Part shown: positions 22,345 through 33,054 of the stretch, piece by piece
Layout: each line of letters begins with the position of its first letter
Numbering within the stretch: the first letter of the stretch is position 1
From: Micrasema longulum
Lineage: Eukaryota; Arthropoda; Insecta; Trichoptera; Brachycentridae
Length of the DNA stretch: 64,000 nucleotides
Assembly (NCBI GenBank): GCA_022494885.1
Contig: JAGVSM010000502.1
Coordinates: 48,740 to 112,739, forward strand
Direction: 5' to 3'
Notes under the pieces: generated by a model
Databases searched by the model: none
What the model saw: only the letters and a program-made list of their open reading frames with translations
Told to the model about the DNA's origin: nothing
Made by a program: the position numbers and the translations under genes

Positions 22345-23388
22345 ATCCCCAATTCCGTGAGACCAAGTGCCCTTTTCTTTTTCTTAAAGTTAAAATATCT
22401 TTTTTTTTTATTCAACGAAATTTCGGCAACCCTGCTTATGAATATATAGATTTTTTCACCGAAAAATCAAACACCGGTAGGTACGTGGAACAAACGAAGA
22501 GAGAAAGTCTATAACGGAAAGTTTGCCGAATGTCGTTTATTTCGTCATTTTTTTATCGACGAAATCGATAATGGACATTAGCATAACATAGCGATAATTT
22601 TGAAAGTTCTCGACATCATTTATTGTAAGTTTTATAATACTTTTAATTTGATTGCTGTACGTTGTACGTGTCGACTAAATTAATACAAATGTAAAGGGCT
22701 TTACATAACTATTATTATTTATTTATACAAAATCACACATATTTATGAACTAGCAAAAAAAAGACGACACAGTCCTTTCTTTTTTTTACAATATACATAA
22801 GATATAAAACAGAGTATTAAAAAATAAAGGATAATTACATGGCAATGAAATACATATTAACAGTAAAAATAGTAAACAAAAAATCCCACAAAGGCATGGC
22901 CTGTTCGTGGGTAAACAAAAAATGTTTATGAATTTTTGCTCCTTTAATAAAAAGATAGGTATAATATTTTTGTGCAATATAAGAAAAAGAAAATAAAATA
23001 CTTTATAAAAGATTATAAGGTACTTTTTAATTTTATAGTTATTAAAAAAGGATATTAAAAATAATTAAAAAAAACTATATATTCCTTATTATTAAAGGAC
23101 CACAAAATATAAAAACATATAAAAGTTTTTTGAAAGTTTGGTATCAATGAAATATTGCCAGTAAAAAAAAAATTTAAAAAAAAATTAAATGTCTCTGTGC
23201 TAGCTCAGGGGATCTTCTGTTGTAGCAACTTTAAGTTGATAATGAAATACTTTGTTGAGGAAAAAACCCTGTTTAGTCATCAACATGGAACAAAATTAAA
23301 TATAAACATAAATACTTGTAAGTAATAATAAAGTGTTTAAAACTTTCTAAACATTCTGTTATTTTTCCCTGTGGATAAGGTCTTTATT
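22345..23388. other. Unassigned AT-rich sequence
   Basis: A LINE-like 3' tail in minus orientation may start at about 22720 (TTATTTATTTATACAAAATC). No coding or family match supports it, and no gene was recognised. Confidence 0.35.
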
Positions 23389-23391
23389 GGC

Positions 23392-23587
23392 GGCCTCCGT
23401 GGTGTAGTGGTCAAGACGCTTGACTCACGCACGGAAGGTTCCGGGTTCGATTCCCGGTGAGAACACAAAAATTAAAATGTGTTTTTTCTCAAGCCTGGTT
23501 GTTCTGTAATATAATTCACCACTGTAATTAGGCCTCCTGGCCTGTTGTGGTGCAAAAAAACGAAACGAAATGAAACGAAAATGAAAT
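23392..23587 (+). repeat. SINE A, full length
   Basis: Head GGCCTCCGTGGTGTAGTGGT with B box GGGTTCGATTCCC. The body is GGTGAGAACACAAAAATT, TTTCTCAAGCCTGG, CACCACTGTAATTAGGCCTC and TGGCCTGTTGTGGTGCAAAA, and the tail is a GAAAC/TGAAA simple repeat. The head folds as a degenerate tRNA; which tRNA it came from is uncertain. Confidence 0.92.
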
Positions 23588-23589
23588 TG

Positions 23590-24495
23590 TATATTCTCTC
23601 ATGTAAACAAAAAAAAGTATATTGTAAAAGGTCCTCGGCAGGGGGAAATCCCAATGAGATTACATTATTTTTGTTATTTATCTTTGTTTATAATGTGAAA
23701 TAAAAATGATCAAATAAATAATGAAAAAAAATCAATTTCAGCCATTAAACTAGCAGAGTCCAGAGCACAGAACATCCATAGATTAAATACAGCAGACTTT
23801 CTTGTACTTAGAGAATGATTATGAAATTTAGATTTTAATCACGTTTCAGTGACCTCTAAACATTACGCAGTACACGAAATAATTTAATTAATTCATAGCT
23901 AATATTAATTTACAGAACTTGAAAATCAATTCTGACATTAAAGTCGATACAGTAAAAAATAATTATCCATCAAATTTTACACTTGAATGTTTGATAAAAT
24001 AAAATAATTTCGAATTTTGTCTGACCCGAGTATTTTTGGTTTGTTATGTTTTTGGTCCGCATTTTCATAAAATCGAAATATATACATACACTAGCGGACC
24101 CGACAGACGCTGTCCTGCCCGAACGTTGGCTTTCCTGCTATTACCTTGGAATAAGACTTTTCATTGATAAGTAGGTACCTAGGTACTTGTTAATGATTGA
24201 ATTCCGAAACATAAAATAATTCATTTTCAAAAATAGAATCCTTTTTGCAAAAGTCAAACTTAGCTCACTAACAGGGGTGCACTTTATTCATGAATGCGAA
24301 TTTCAAAAATGTATTGTTAAAATGTGAATGTTGTTTGTAAACATTAAAAAAAAATTAACACAAAAAAACAACACCTTTAATTTTTTTATATTTGCATTCT
24401 CCTCGAATGCAAACGAGATCGATGAATAAAACATTTATGCTCCTAACTAATTTTTTTAATATGTTAGATTAAATATTTTCTTTCTAGATCTACGA
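23590..24495. other. Unassigned AT-rich sequence
   Basis: No gene or recognised repeat was found. Confidence 0.4.
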
Positions 24496-24499
24496 ACAC

Positions 24500-24610
24500 G
24501 CGCAGCGCAAAGATCTACATTTCTCTGAAAACCGCACGTAAATCGATTAAGCCGTTTAGGAGGAGTTCAGTGATATCACACGTACATAGGAATTATATAT
24601 ATATAAAGAT
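24500..24610 (+). repeat. Tail G copy
   Basis: CGCAGCGCAAAGATCTACAT, ACCGCACGTAAATCGATTA, GCCGTTTAGGAGGAGTTCAG and an ATATATATATAAAGAT end. Similar pieces at 35660, 35965, 36640 (reverse) and 39825 make this a short retroelement tail, probably from an RTE-like LINE or a SINE that shares its end. Confidence 0.75.
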
Positions 24611-24649
24611 AAACAATATAAGTCGAATTTAAAAACAAGTTTATAAAAC

Positions 24650-25295
24650 TAATTTAGAATTCAAGGTAGCTTACTTAGCCATTCGGAACATCCTTAATAA
24701 GAAGGCTACATTCGACTATCCCACAAAATCCCCACACAATAGTGAAGCATTTGGATTTTCTCGATCATAAGAGAGTACTTCAATTCATGTGGCCCCCAAA
24801 TCATCGAGCCACTCTCGAGTCTAATTCGCACCACGGAGTTTTATTTTACTTGGGAAATCAACAGTTCTACATACATATTTATAGTAAACAAACGGGTATA
24901 GTGTATAAACTCAGAACTAATAACAGATTTCCACAAAGTATACAAAGTTAGTAAAGAAAATATATTACATATCAAATAAATACATATAAGTTTATGCAAG
25001 TTGCAAAGAGTTCTCAGTACGCGGGTATTTTTGAAAACCCCGGTAGTACGCAAAACGAATCCTAACATCTTCAATGCTTTACCACTGATTGTCTCTATGT
25101 GATCATGAAATTTCAGGGTGCTCGCAAATCTAACGCCTAGATCCTTGAACATTCTTTGTTCGTAGCAGATTCTGGTCATTCATTTTCTAGAAAAAAAAGA
25201 GTTTTTTAGGCCCTAGTAAAGGACGTGACCGGACACTTGTTAAACATTAAACCTAAATTTGTTTGTCCCATTCGATAATCGTCAAACCTTTAAGA
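24650..25295 (-). pseudogene. LINE reverse transcriptase fragment
   Basis: Minus-strand frames read NLGLMFNKCPVTSFTR (about 25285-25225), then MFKDLGVRFASTLKFHDHIE and KALKMLGFVLRTTGVFKNTR (25150-25020), and after about 150 bp of unrelated AT sequence SVIWGPHELKYSLMIEKIQM (about 24790-24730). These are consecutive blocks of the thumb and connection region of jockey/I-type reverse transcriptases: L.LN..KC.V.SFTR, then DLGV.FDS.L.F..HI, LGF+.R, and ASV+W.P....I..IE.IQ. Frameshifts and the internal gap make it non-functional. Confidence 0.8.
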
Positions 25296-25359
25296 AAATT
25301 TTGTATGTGTAAAAAAAATATATGTATGTGTACATCTTTGCGTACGTTTATGTGTGCGC

Positions 25360-25949
25360 ATATATTTATTTATTTATTCATATTTTTCGCTTGCAAACTA
25401 TAATTAATAATAAAAATAATGTGACCTCACTGGGGTTTCCCGTTCCTCGGACACTTAACAATATACTTTTTTGAAATTACATTTGAGAATAAACAAAGAA
25501 GAATAACTTAAAAAAACAAAGATAATTGACAAATATACAGACAGTTTTAAAAACAAGGTATTTATGTACATCTATATTATTTATATTACAAAACACACAA
25601 TGAAAATAACAAAAACCTAACATAAGCTATACACTTGTGGAGCAGTTGATTCAATATTGGTATGGGCGAATGAGACAATCCATTTTACTTCTATCTAGCT
25701 CCACTATCCATTTTTTATAGCCTTTTTAAACATTTTCTCATTACTAATTGCTTTAATAGATAGTGGAAGTAGGTTATAGATTTTAATTGAATAATACTCA
25801 AAATCCCTTTGTCCGAAAGTGGTATTAGTTTGTATTTGTTTAAGTTGTCTATGTGTTGAGGATCTAGTGATTATATTATTTGTATGTGATGAATTGTGGG
25901 GGTTATGTCTTTCATTTGAGTAAGAGTAGTTTTTAAATATACATAACAA
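25360..25949 (-). pseudogene. LINE C-terminus with CGGCACGGG-family tail
   Basis: An 81-residue frame (25949-25704) reads NERHNPHNSSHTNNIITRSS, then HRQLKQIQTNTTFGQRDFEY, YSIKIYNLLPLSIKAISNEK and MFKKAIKNG, ending at a stop. RDFEYYS.KIYN.LP.SIK.......FKK.IK is the usual C-terminal end of non-LTR reverse transcriptases. The 3' untranslated region runs left to about 25360. It includes a diverged form of the GC-rich block that marks the family at 12640 and 21360, tying those tails to a LINE. Confidence 0.8.
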
Positions 25950-26070
25950 TTACTGTAACTAGAGCAAAATATAAAAATAATGTAAATGAATGCCACGACA
26001 CGGGTTATGCCCAGTGAAGAAATCATATGGAAAAGAAAAAATTTCGTGTTAAATAAATATGTAAAATAAA

Positions 26071-26120
26071 TTCGCCGAAACTTTTTAAAAGCCTCGAAAT
26101 TATTTTTAGAAGCCACCAGC
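26071..26120. repeat. 50-bp repeat shared with 59693-59742
   Basis: TTCGCCGAAACTTTTTAAAA, GCCTCGAAATTATTTTTAG and AAGCCACCAG recur at 59693-59742 with a short insertion. In both copies the minus strand can read VASKNNFEAFKKF. The source element is not recognised. Confidence 0.6.
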
Positions 26121-26536
26121 AATAGCATGCTGATTAAATTAGCAAAATACAAATAGCAGTGTTTGCGATTACTAGCAGACCAGTGGATGAGAACCGTTAG
26201 TTTGTGTAGAGCATAGGTCTGCAACCTTTAGTTGCAAGATCGTGGATCAATGCGGGCTGCACTTGGGCCCTATGTAATATCAATATAACTAAAATATTTT
26301 TGTTTTGAAAATAGCTAGTTACATTTTTTTCGACACTTAATGTAGTTAATAAAATCAATGAGATTTTTGTAACTTTTTTTTATTTAATGCACAAAATACA
26401 CAATTTTACATTGACACAATTATATGTTTTTTATGTCCCGACTTGTTAGAAAATTCCGTGTTAAGTCAGGACTCTTCGATTAATAAATCAAAAATATTTA
26501 TTTACATATTAAAACAATTTACAAATAATCAAAACA

Positions 26537-26815
26537 ATATGCAAAATAATCAAAACAATATACAAAATAACAATAGAAAAATATGAATAATAAAAATTAT
26601 AATAGAAAAATATAAATAATAAAAATTTGTACATGTCGAAAAATTTAATGCAGAAAAGTTATATAATAATACGTATGATAACCGATATTAACATTTTAAA
26701 ACAATATACAAAATAATCAAAACAATATACAAAATAATAATAGAAAAATATAAATAATAAAAATTTATACATGTCGAAAAATGGAATGTCGAAAAGTTAT
26801 ATAATAATACGTATG
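26537..26815. repeat. Tandem duplication of about 150 bp inside the hAT element
   Basis: Two successive copies (about 26537-26679 and 26699-26815) share AACAATATACAAAATAAT, ATAGAAAAATAT, TACATGTCGAAAAAT, and GAAAAGTTATATAATAATAC then GTATGA. They probably derive from the 3' untranslated region of the adjacent LINE. Confidence 0.75.
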
Positions 26816-26871
26816 ACAGTGATGATATACACAAATACGTATATGGATAATAATGAAGACAGCAGCGATGT

Positions 26872-27200
26872 TATGCATTTATTCCCGAAGCAATCTCATA
26901 CAGTGGTCTCTACCCCTCGATACAATCCAATTATGGATCTTCATCTTAAATATAGACGTTGTTTTGGAGAACTTAATATGTTCATCCAAGACGTTGAACT
27001 CTCTTGGAGCTATATATGAAAAGTGTCTCCGAGTAACTGTATCGGACTTGCTTGTCCTTTTTACATAAGCTTGCATTTTTTGAAGTAAAGGTGCGTAATA
27101 TTGCGTCAAATGTTTATCTGATAACCGAGAACAATGTTTGTTTTTACGGTAATTCAGATTTCTTTTTCTTCTTACAAATGTGTTTACTATCAAGCACACT
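26872..27200 (-). pseudogene. LINE C-terminus inside the hAT element
   Basis: A 106-residue frame contains LTQYYAPLLQKMQAYVKRTS, TVTRRHFSYIAPREFNVLDE and HIKFSKTTSIFKMKIHNWIV. The order KLR.YVKR, then T.R..FSY.AP+.FN.LP..I, then S...FK.K+..W+ matches the end of non-LTR reverse transcriptases. It is 5'-truncated, and the first Met is not a natural start. Confidence 0.6.
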
Positions 27201-27564
27201 CATTTATTTGATTAGAAAACCTATTTAACTTCTCGTAGTATTCAGACGGTAAACTCCCATTGAAAAATAGCAAGTATTCATTATCGATATACACGGTGAA
27301 AATCTCAATTTTACATGACATCTTTTTGGAATCACGAAACCGTTTTCTAATTCAGTTTAAAGATAATTAATTTTAGTATTTTGATTGACAAAATTCACTC
27401 CTGATTCCAATGCTGCTTGTTTGCGATCCAGAAAATTATTTCTTCAATCGGTATGGAATTTCGTTGCGTATGATATCGTCTGTCGCGTGCGTTGCGGCAA
27501 AACCCTCGCGGGCCGCGCCAAGTCGTCGCGAGGGCCGCTGGTTGCCGACCGCTGGTGTAGAGTT

Positions 27565-28255
27565 AAACCACCTGCACAACAGCCAGCAGCGAAAAAGTGC
27601 GTGCGTAGACTTGCACATTAAACAAGGATAGAATGTAAAGCGAGGGAGATCCCGCTATCTAACTTAAGGCAAGATTATTATTCTCAAGAACAAACAGGAA
27701 AAGATCGGAAAGAGATATTTATTTACATCTAATTTATGTACATAATACATGCTCCAATTTAATAAAAATGAAATCGTACGCAGCAAATGAGAAGGTTCAG
27801 TACTGAGTTTGGACACAAAAATGGTAAAAATTAGAACATTTGATTTCGCAGCGAAATATCACAAAAATATATGAAAAAAATAATAAAAATAAACTACTTT
27901 GAATGACGCCGCGAGATCTTGTTATCAACCAATTACGTGTTGTGATAGATTTACGATTTACGGAAAGCCAATTCACCAATCAGCAGAACCGACCGACTAG
28001 AATTTGTGACGTCTCTGGCGGAGAAATTACATAACTTAAAAAAATACAACGAGTAACTTATCTTTTTTTTTGTTACACCATTTTGTGAAAAGGACCTAAT
28101 TTTTATTGCTATGGTATTTTTTACAATCAGTATAGTGTAAAGTTTCCGCAAACCAAGTTTTGTAAAATTTCCTTTGAAAATAAACGTAAAAATGGCATTT
28201 TTCAATAAAAACATCGCTGAATAATCCTTAATAGTAGGACCACTGGGTGATCTCC
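27565..28255. other. Mostly unassigned; diverged repeats at 27780-28015
   Basis: 27800-27910 (TGGTAAAAATTAGAACATTT, then CTACTTTGAATGACG) and 28000-28020 (GTGACGTCTCTGGCGG) look like a strongly diverged D repeat. 28068-28140 (TTGTGAAAAGGACCTAATTT, TATTGCTATGGTAT) resembles 30825-30900. No gene was recognised. Confidence 0.4.
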
Positions 28256-28257
28256 TT

Positions 28258-28885
28258 GTTATGACGAAGAAGAAGCAACTTCGCACATGGCGAGAATATT
28301 AAGTAGCCTCCTCCCAAGCCAAGGGATTATCTTTTTCAACTTAAGCCAAATGTAACAGAAAAGCCTTGGTTTTCCAAAGTGATTCTGAACAAGTTTGAGA
28401 CATCCTCCATATGCAGAATGCGCATTGGGTACTGCTGCAATGGTTCTCGCCAGTTCAGAATCCACGTCCGGGACTCTGCCATTTGCGAATGTCAGCTTGA
28501 TGAGAAAGATTTAAACCATGTTTTTTTTGGATGCCCCATAAATGATTGTTATCCTGATTTCCTCTCCGACCTCTCTGATATTCAATTCCCATTCCCTATT
28601 CATATTCTAACTCTCCTGTCCCCACTCAATAAAAATGTATTTAAAATTCTATGTAAATATCTAGTTATAAATATTGTTAAGCTGTAAATATTTTATATTA
28701 TTACATGTATATATTATATTAAATACTAACGAACTAACTTGTGAATATTATATTACTAACACGTGTGTAAATATGTAAAAAAAAAAGTTTAAAAAACAAA
28801 GAAGAACAAGAATATATATATATATAACATTCATATATTATGTTTTTACTATTTTAAGACTAAATAAACAAAAAAAAATTAAATA
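28258..28885 (+). pseudogene. LINE fragment downstream of RNase H, with 3' tail
   Basis: From about 28379 the plus strand reads ILNKFETSSICRMRIGYCCN, FRIHVRDSAICECQLDEKDL, NHVFFGCPINDCYPDFLSDL and ends in VFKILCKYLVINIVKL. The CxC...H...C arrangement (ICECQLDEKDLNHVFFGCP) is the zinc-knuckle-like C-terminal motif of I/jockey-type LINE ORF2 proteins. The preceding 120 bp continues the protein with frame damage. The tail is AT-rich and ends in AAATTAAATAAAC. Confidence 0.85.
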
Positions 28886-28913
28886 AACATCTGGACAACA
28901 CGCATATTTTACT

Positions 28914-29552
28914 ATGTATTTTGTTTTTACTACGTATTTTACTGAGTTTTTAATTATATTTTTTACTATATATTCCTACTATGTTTTCCATTTTATTTAC
29001 TACCTTTCAAGAAGAAACATTCACATTCTATCACTTCTTCAAAATATTTTAAATAATCCCACTTCGCCTTTTTATCTGAGAGAGCTCATCCAACCTCTTT
29101 CACAACGCGGACTATCTCTTCGTTCTAGTAACGAGAGAACCCTTTTAATACCCTGTCATCGCTCTAATTTTCTTGCCTCCTCTTTCACAGTAGTAGCTGC
29201 TCGACTGTGGAATAATCTACCCACTAATGTTAGAGACGCCCCTTCTTTATTTACATTTAAGTCAAGATTAAGATGTCACTATCCAAATATTTAAATTGTT
29301 CCTTTATCCTTCTTCTTTCCTTCCCATCCCCACTCCTCTCTTCATTGTATAGTGTAAATTTTTAATTCTTTAATTAATCTTTGTTTTTAATTTTTGTATA
29401 CAATTGTAAGATTCAATATGTTCATGTATTTATAATTTTCTCAAACTGAACGGTTTGGGTAGGTAGGAAGAAATTGCCTTAAGGCAATATGTCCGCCCGT
29501 ATATGTATATATATTGTATATGTATATAAAGTGTCAAATAAATAAATAAATA
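28914..29552 (+). pseudogene. LINE 3' end (RLWNNLPTNVR family), copy 2
   Basis: The open frame includes RRNIHILSLLQNILNNPTSP, LRELIQPLSQRGLSLRSSNE, RTLLIPCHRSNFLASSFTVV and ARLWNNLPTNVRDAPSLFTF up to CHYPNI. This is the C-terminus of a jockey-like non-LTR element and is longer at its 5' side than the 11475 copy. The 3' untranslated region (GAACGGTTTGGGTAGGTAGG, AATTGCCTTAAGGCAATATG) ends in AAATAAATAAATA. The near identity of the two tails suggests recent activity of this family. Confidence 0.87.
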
Positions 29553-29668
29553 CCTTTATTCATTTTTTGTATGTATTGATCATTGTTTTTTGTTTGTTTT
29601 TTTACTGTCTTAGAACGGGGTTGATAATCCTAGTTAGACAGTCAAAGCAACTTTATAAATATATAATA

Positions 29669-30302
29669 GGGTGGGCTGATAAATATTTTTTCGAATTTTG
29701 AAATGAAAGGGGTCTAAATAGTTGCCTTTTGGATTACTTGCAATGCAAAAAATATCAAAAATAATATTTGATACTACTTTTGACCCTCAACCAGAGCTTG
29801 AAGTTTTTGAAAAAGTCGATTTTTTGCACTAAACCGTCTGCCGTTTCGTATTTAAGTAAGAAAATCAGTCAAATTAAATTTTATAATGTGCATTAAACCT
29901 TATTTAATAAGCATCTAAGGGCATAAGTCGCACTTTATTTTTTAATAAATGGGTAGCATTGTTTTAATGAGGCATTGTTTTCGTCAATATTCGCAGGGCG
30001 CTCGACGGAATCAGTTGCGCGGAGTGTAAACTTTTTGCATTTCGGTAGTTTCAAATCGTGTTCAAATTTGTAATGTGATTTAAGTTATATCTTTACTAAC
30101 AAAATAATAATTTTATCAATATAGATAATTAACAAAATGTCAGACAGTGATAAACTTCAAACCTCGGTTGAGGGCCAAAAGTAGTATGGAATATATTTTT
30201 TAATAATTTTCACGTTCAATGTGATCCAAAATGCAACTTTTTAGACCCCTTTCACTTTCATGTCTAATAAAATAAAAAACTTCATACATCATCGGCTCAC
30301 TC
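29669..30302. mobile_element. TA-flanked MITE with inverted repeats of about 150 bp
   Basis: The left end GGGTGGGCTGATAAATATTT and the right end (reverse, GAGTGAGCCGATGATGTATG) continue as long inverted repeats. Both include GAAAGGGGTCTAAA, GTTGC.TTTTGGAT, ACTACTTTTG.CCCTCAACC and a TTGAAGTTT block. TA is present on both sides (29667-29668 and 30303-30304). The central 300 bp has no transposase frame. Confidence 0.9.
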
Positions 30303-30304
30303 TA

Positions 30305-30820
30305 ATGTATAATTATACGTACATAATATGATAACAAATCAATATATTAGTAGACTCAAATCAGTGTTTGAATGTGTATGTATATCAAGAGTCTAACTTA
30401 TAGTTCAAGAAAGGAAATGCCAATTTAATAAATAAATAGCATAAAATAGTTTAGTGCGAAGCTTCTACTTTTTTTATACACAGATACACATAATGGAACA
30501 CGAGGCGGGATAGCGGTGGAACGCACACTGCTTTAGAACCAATTGAAGGTAGATAGATAACTTGTTTAGATCAGGTGCCAGGTGCTATAAAACTTGATTA
30601 AACGTCTCTAGTATAATATAAACGGCCGCAAGTGGAATCAAATGACTTTTCTAAGAATCGAACTCCATAATTATTAAATAATAAACTAACCATAAACATA
30701 GCCTGCACATCTGTTTGTATTCAAAACAATTAAAATAAAATTATAATTTAGTTTACGAAAAATATCAAGTAGACATAAAAATCTGCAAGGTCTAAACAAA
30801 CTAATCTGAACAAAAAATAA
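30305..30820. other. Unassigned AT-rich sequence
   Basis: Nothing recognised. Confidence 0.4.
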
Positions 30821-30824
30821 GATG

Positions 30825-31065
30825 AGCTATTTTTTGTTTTATACACCGTTTTGTGCTAACGGACCTAAATTTTACTGTTATGGTATATGTTACAATCAAC
30901 AATATTTGAGTACGTCCAAATGCTTGCAGACTGGCTGGATTTCCTAGTAAATGCCTAGACTTCCATATTCCCTTTTCAAAAATGTTTCCCTCTGTTGAAA
31001 TAAATGTAAATATGAACAACTCCCTAGGGAGGAATATAATATTTTTAATTGAATCGGCATTCACT
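30825..31065. repeat. Mosaic of repeat E and a second repeat
   Basis: 30825-30900 resembles 28068-28140. 30910-30970 (TCCAAATGCTTGCAGACTGG, CTGGATTTCCT, AATGCCTAGACTTCCATATT) and 31010-31035 (AACTCCCTAGGGAGGAAT) match pieces of the repeat E copy at 56060-56470 in altered order. Confidence 0.55.
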
Positions 31066-31154
31066 TCGTAACACTTCGTTATAAATATTTTTATTTTTTT
31101 TAATATTCATATAATGTTTTAATTGAAACATCTCCATTGAGGCAGCTCAGAGTC

Positions 31155-31790
31155 TTTTATTTTTTTATTTTTTTTATTTAAATCTTAAAATAGGGCACAC
31201 ATATCATACATATTGTTATGTGTGTTCTAATAATAACATTGCAAATATATTTAATTTATAAATTGTTTATCACATATGTCTTGACCATTATTTTAAATTT
31301 TGATATGTTTTTTTCTTCATAAATATTTTTTTCCATTTCGTAATACTTTTTAATTGCTTTAAATAAAATTGAATTTTGTGACTTTGCCTTTTTCCTAAAT
31401 GGAAGTCTAATTTTGTTCTTTTCTCTAGTATTGTGATCGTGTTCATGCTGGTTCCGATCAATTTTTTTCCAAAATTCTGTTTTTTTATTAGAGTTTATAA
31501 TTTTATGAACAAATATCATTGTATTGTAAAATATTCTTTGTTTATATGTTAATAATTTCATTTCATTTACCATCGACTTTACCTCGTATATCTGTTTTGT
31601 TTCAAAATGATTCTAAAGGCTTTATTTTGTAATACAGTTAGTTTATCTATGTTTTCTTTGTTTGATAAAAATAAAATGCTACTACAGTAGTTAACGTGTG
31701 GTTCAATAATTGCTTTGTAAATAGTTTTGCAGGAGTCCTTATCAATAAATCTTCGGATCCTTCCCAAAATTGATATTTTTTAAAAATTAT
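31155..31790 (-). pseudogene. LINE reverse transcriptase C-terminal fragment
   Basis: Two minus-strand frames join with a frameshift near 31575. The first reads MGRIRRFIDKDSCKTIYKAI, IEPHVNYCSSILFLSNKENI and DKLTVLQNKAFRIILKQNRY. The second reads LLTYKQRIFYNTMIFVHKII, then HDHNTREKNKIRLPFRKKAK. L..IY.A.I.PH..YC..+......I..L..LQNKA.R.I is the conserved post-palm region of jockey/CR1 LINEs. The TTTTTTATTTTTTTATTT run at the left is the reverse of its tail. Confidence 0.82.
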
Positions 31791-31794
31791 TATT

Positions 31795-32115
31795 GTTTTT
31801 TATGTATCTTATTATCAGCGCTATGATTTTTTTTAAAGTTTTGTATTTCTGAAACAATTCCGCGTGTGACGTCAGAGGTTCTTCTCTGTCAGTTCTTTCG
31901 AATGGTTCGGTAAGCAAACCGGATATCCTCCACAGCTCTCATATCATTAGTTGGTTCATATAAACCAGCGACGTCGTTCAAAGAAGTGCGTTTTTATTAT
32001 TGTTTCCGTTCATTTTCAAGAAACTTTGCGGTGCAATTTAATGGTCTAATTTTCACCGCGCGCAAGAAATTATTTTTTGTATCCAGTGTCCCGTAGGGCT
32101 GAAGTTCCTCATTAC
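31795..32115 (+). repeat. D repeat, plus copy
   Basis: About 320 bp starting TTATTATCAGCGCTATGATT, with ATTTCTGAAACAATTCCGCG, GTGACGTCAGAGGTTC and CCGCGCGCAAGAAATTATTT, and ending CCGTAGGGCTGAAGTTCCTC. The reverse copy is 43315-43640. The last 100 bp is also the tail of the tRNA-headed SINE D at 61557-61729. Confidence 0.8.
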
Positions 32116-32119
32116 AGGT

Positions 32120-32555
32120 GTTTAAGGAAAAATCTCCAAATTTTTATGTATTTTTGTAAAGAAACACATTTTTTTTTAACAAAGTGACCTTCAATTGTAT
32201 ATAGAGCAAAATGGATTTTTCGAACTAAATTGTGTAAATTTTTGTAAATAAATATATTTTATTTTCACGAATGTGTATTTTCGTGCGGTAAATTCGATTT
32301 CAGTTTATAGACAATTGAAGATAGACCTGTTAGCCTCCCATTCTAATCGCCCCCAAGGTGTAGCCATAAACTAAGCTTAAATACACAGAAAAAAACAGAT
32401 TCTGTAAGGTTTTCAAAATCTAGAAATAAGAAAAAAAAATTGGAAAAACGTTGATAAATAATATTACCTATATTTAAAAATCCCTCTCTTTTTTATTTCT
32501 GTATATTCATGTTAAGTTTATAACTACACCTGAAGGCGTAAAGATCTGTGCTTTC
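32120..32555. other. Unassigned AT-rich sequence
   Basis: Nothing recognised. Confidence 0.4.
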
Positions 32556-32559
32556 CGAA

Positions 32560-33050
32560 ACTACTACTACTACTACCATCACGCCATTTCTCTGTATGGG
32601 TAGGCAGAGAGAATGGACCGCCACACACGTTTATCCTGGTATACATTCCTAGCTTCTTCCACATTCATACATCTTGTCATACATGCCCTTCGGTTCTGTC
32701 TGCTTTCGACAGGACCAGACTTAAGATTTTGGTTTATCTGATCATGCCACGCCTTCCTTGGTTGTCCTCGTCTCACGTTGCCGTTCATTTTCGCCATATT
32801 GACTTGTTTTACCATTCTTTCGTCGTCCATTCGTTCTAAGTGACCAAACCATCTCAGAGACCCTTTACTAATCTTGTCAATTATACTTGACTCAGATTTA
32901 CACTCTCGCCTGATTTCATCATTCGTAACCCTGTCATGCATTGATTTCCCACACATTCGTCTAAGAGATCGCATTTCAACCGCGTTCACTCGGCTTTCAT
33001 CCTTCTTCTGCCAGTTCCATGTTTCACTTCCATACATAAATGTTGGGACT
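32560..33050 (-). pseudogene. RTE-like LINE C-terminus
   Basis: A 152-residue intact frame (33037-32579) reads MYGSETWNWQKKDESRVNAV, EMRSLRRMCGKSMHDRVTND, EIRRECKSESSIIDKISKGS and LRWFGHLERMDDERMVKQVN, then GNVRRGQPRKAWHDQINQN to YPYREMA. YGSETW....D..R+...EM..LRR+.G....DR+.N..+R......+...I....LRW+GH+ERM...R..K is the C-terminal signature of RTE-type reverse transcriptases. The (GTA)n tail, seen at the left as ACTACTACTACTACTACC, also fits. The polymerase core is missing. A short relative of the same 3' end lies at 38255-38377. Confidence 0.85.
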
Positions 33051-33054
33051 AAAA

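Larger units (their letters stand above)
26212..27554. mobile_element. Non-autonomous hAT element with 8-bp duplication
   Basis: The left end CATAGGTCTGCAACCTTTAG and the right end, which in reverse reads CAGCGGTCGGCAACCAGCGG, form short imperfect inverted repeats. Beyond them are subterminal GCGGGC-rich blocks. An identical octamer, GTGTAGAG, flanks the element at 26204-26211 and 27555-27562; an 8-bp duplication is diagnostic of hAT insertion. No hAT transposase is encoded. The interior holds a tandem duplication (26537-26815) and a LINE C-terminus (26872-27200). Confidence 0.9.

Noticed and set aside
23392..23470. Functional tRNA gene
   Set aside because: The tRNA-like head has a degenerate acceptor stem, runs straight into a SINE body, and the same unit recurs at 3772, 42103 and 61766.
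26537..26815. CRISPR-like array
   Set aside because: Only two long, AT-rich tandem copies with diverged ends inside a eukaryotic transposon; no regular spacers.
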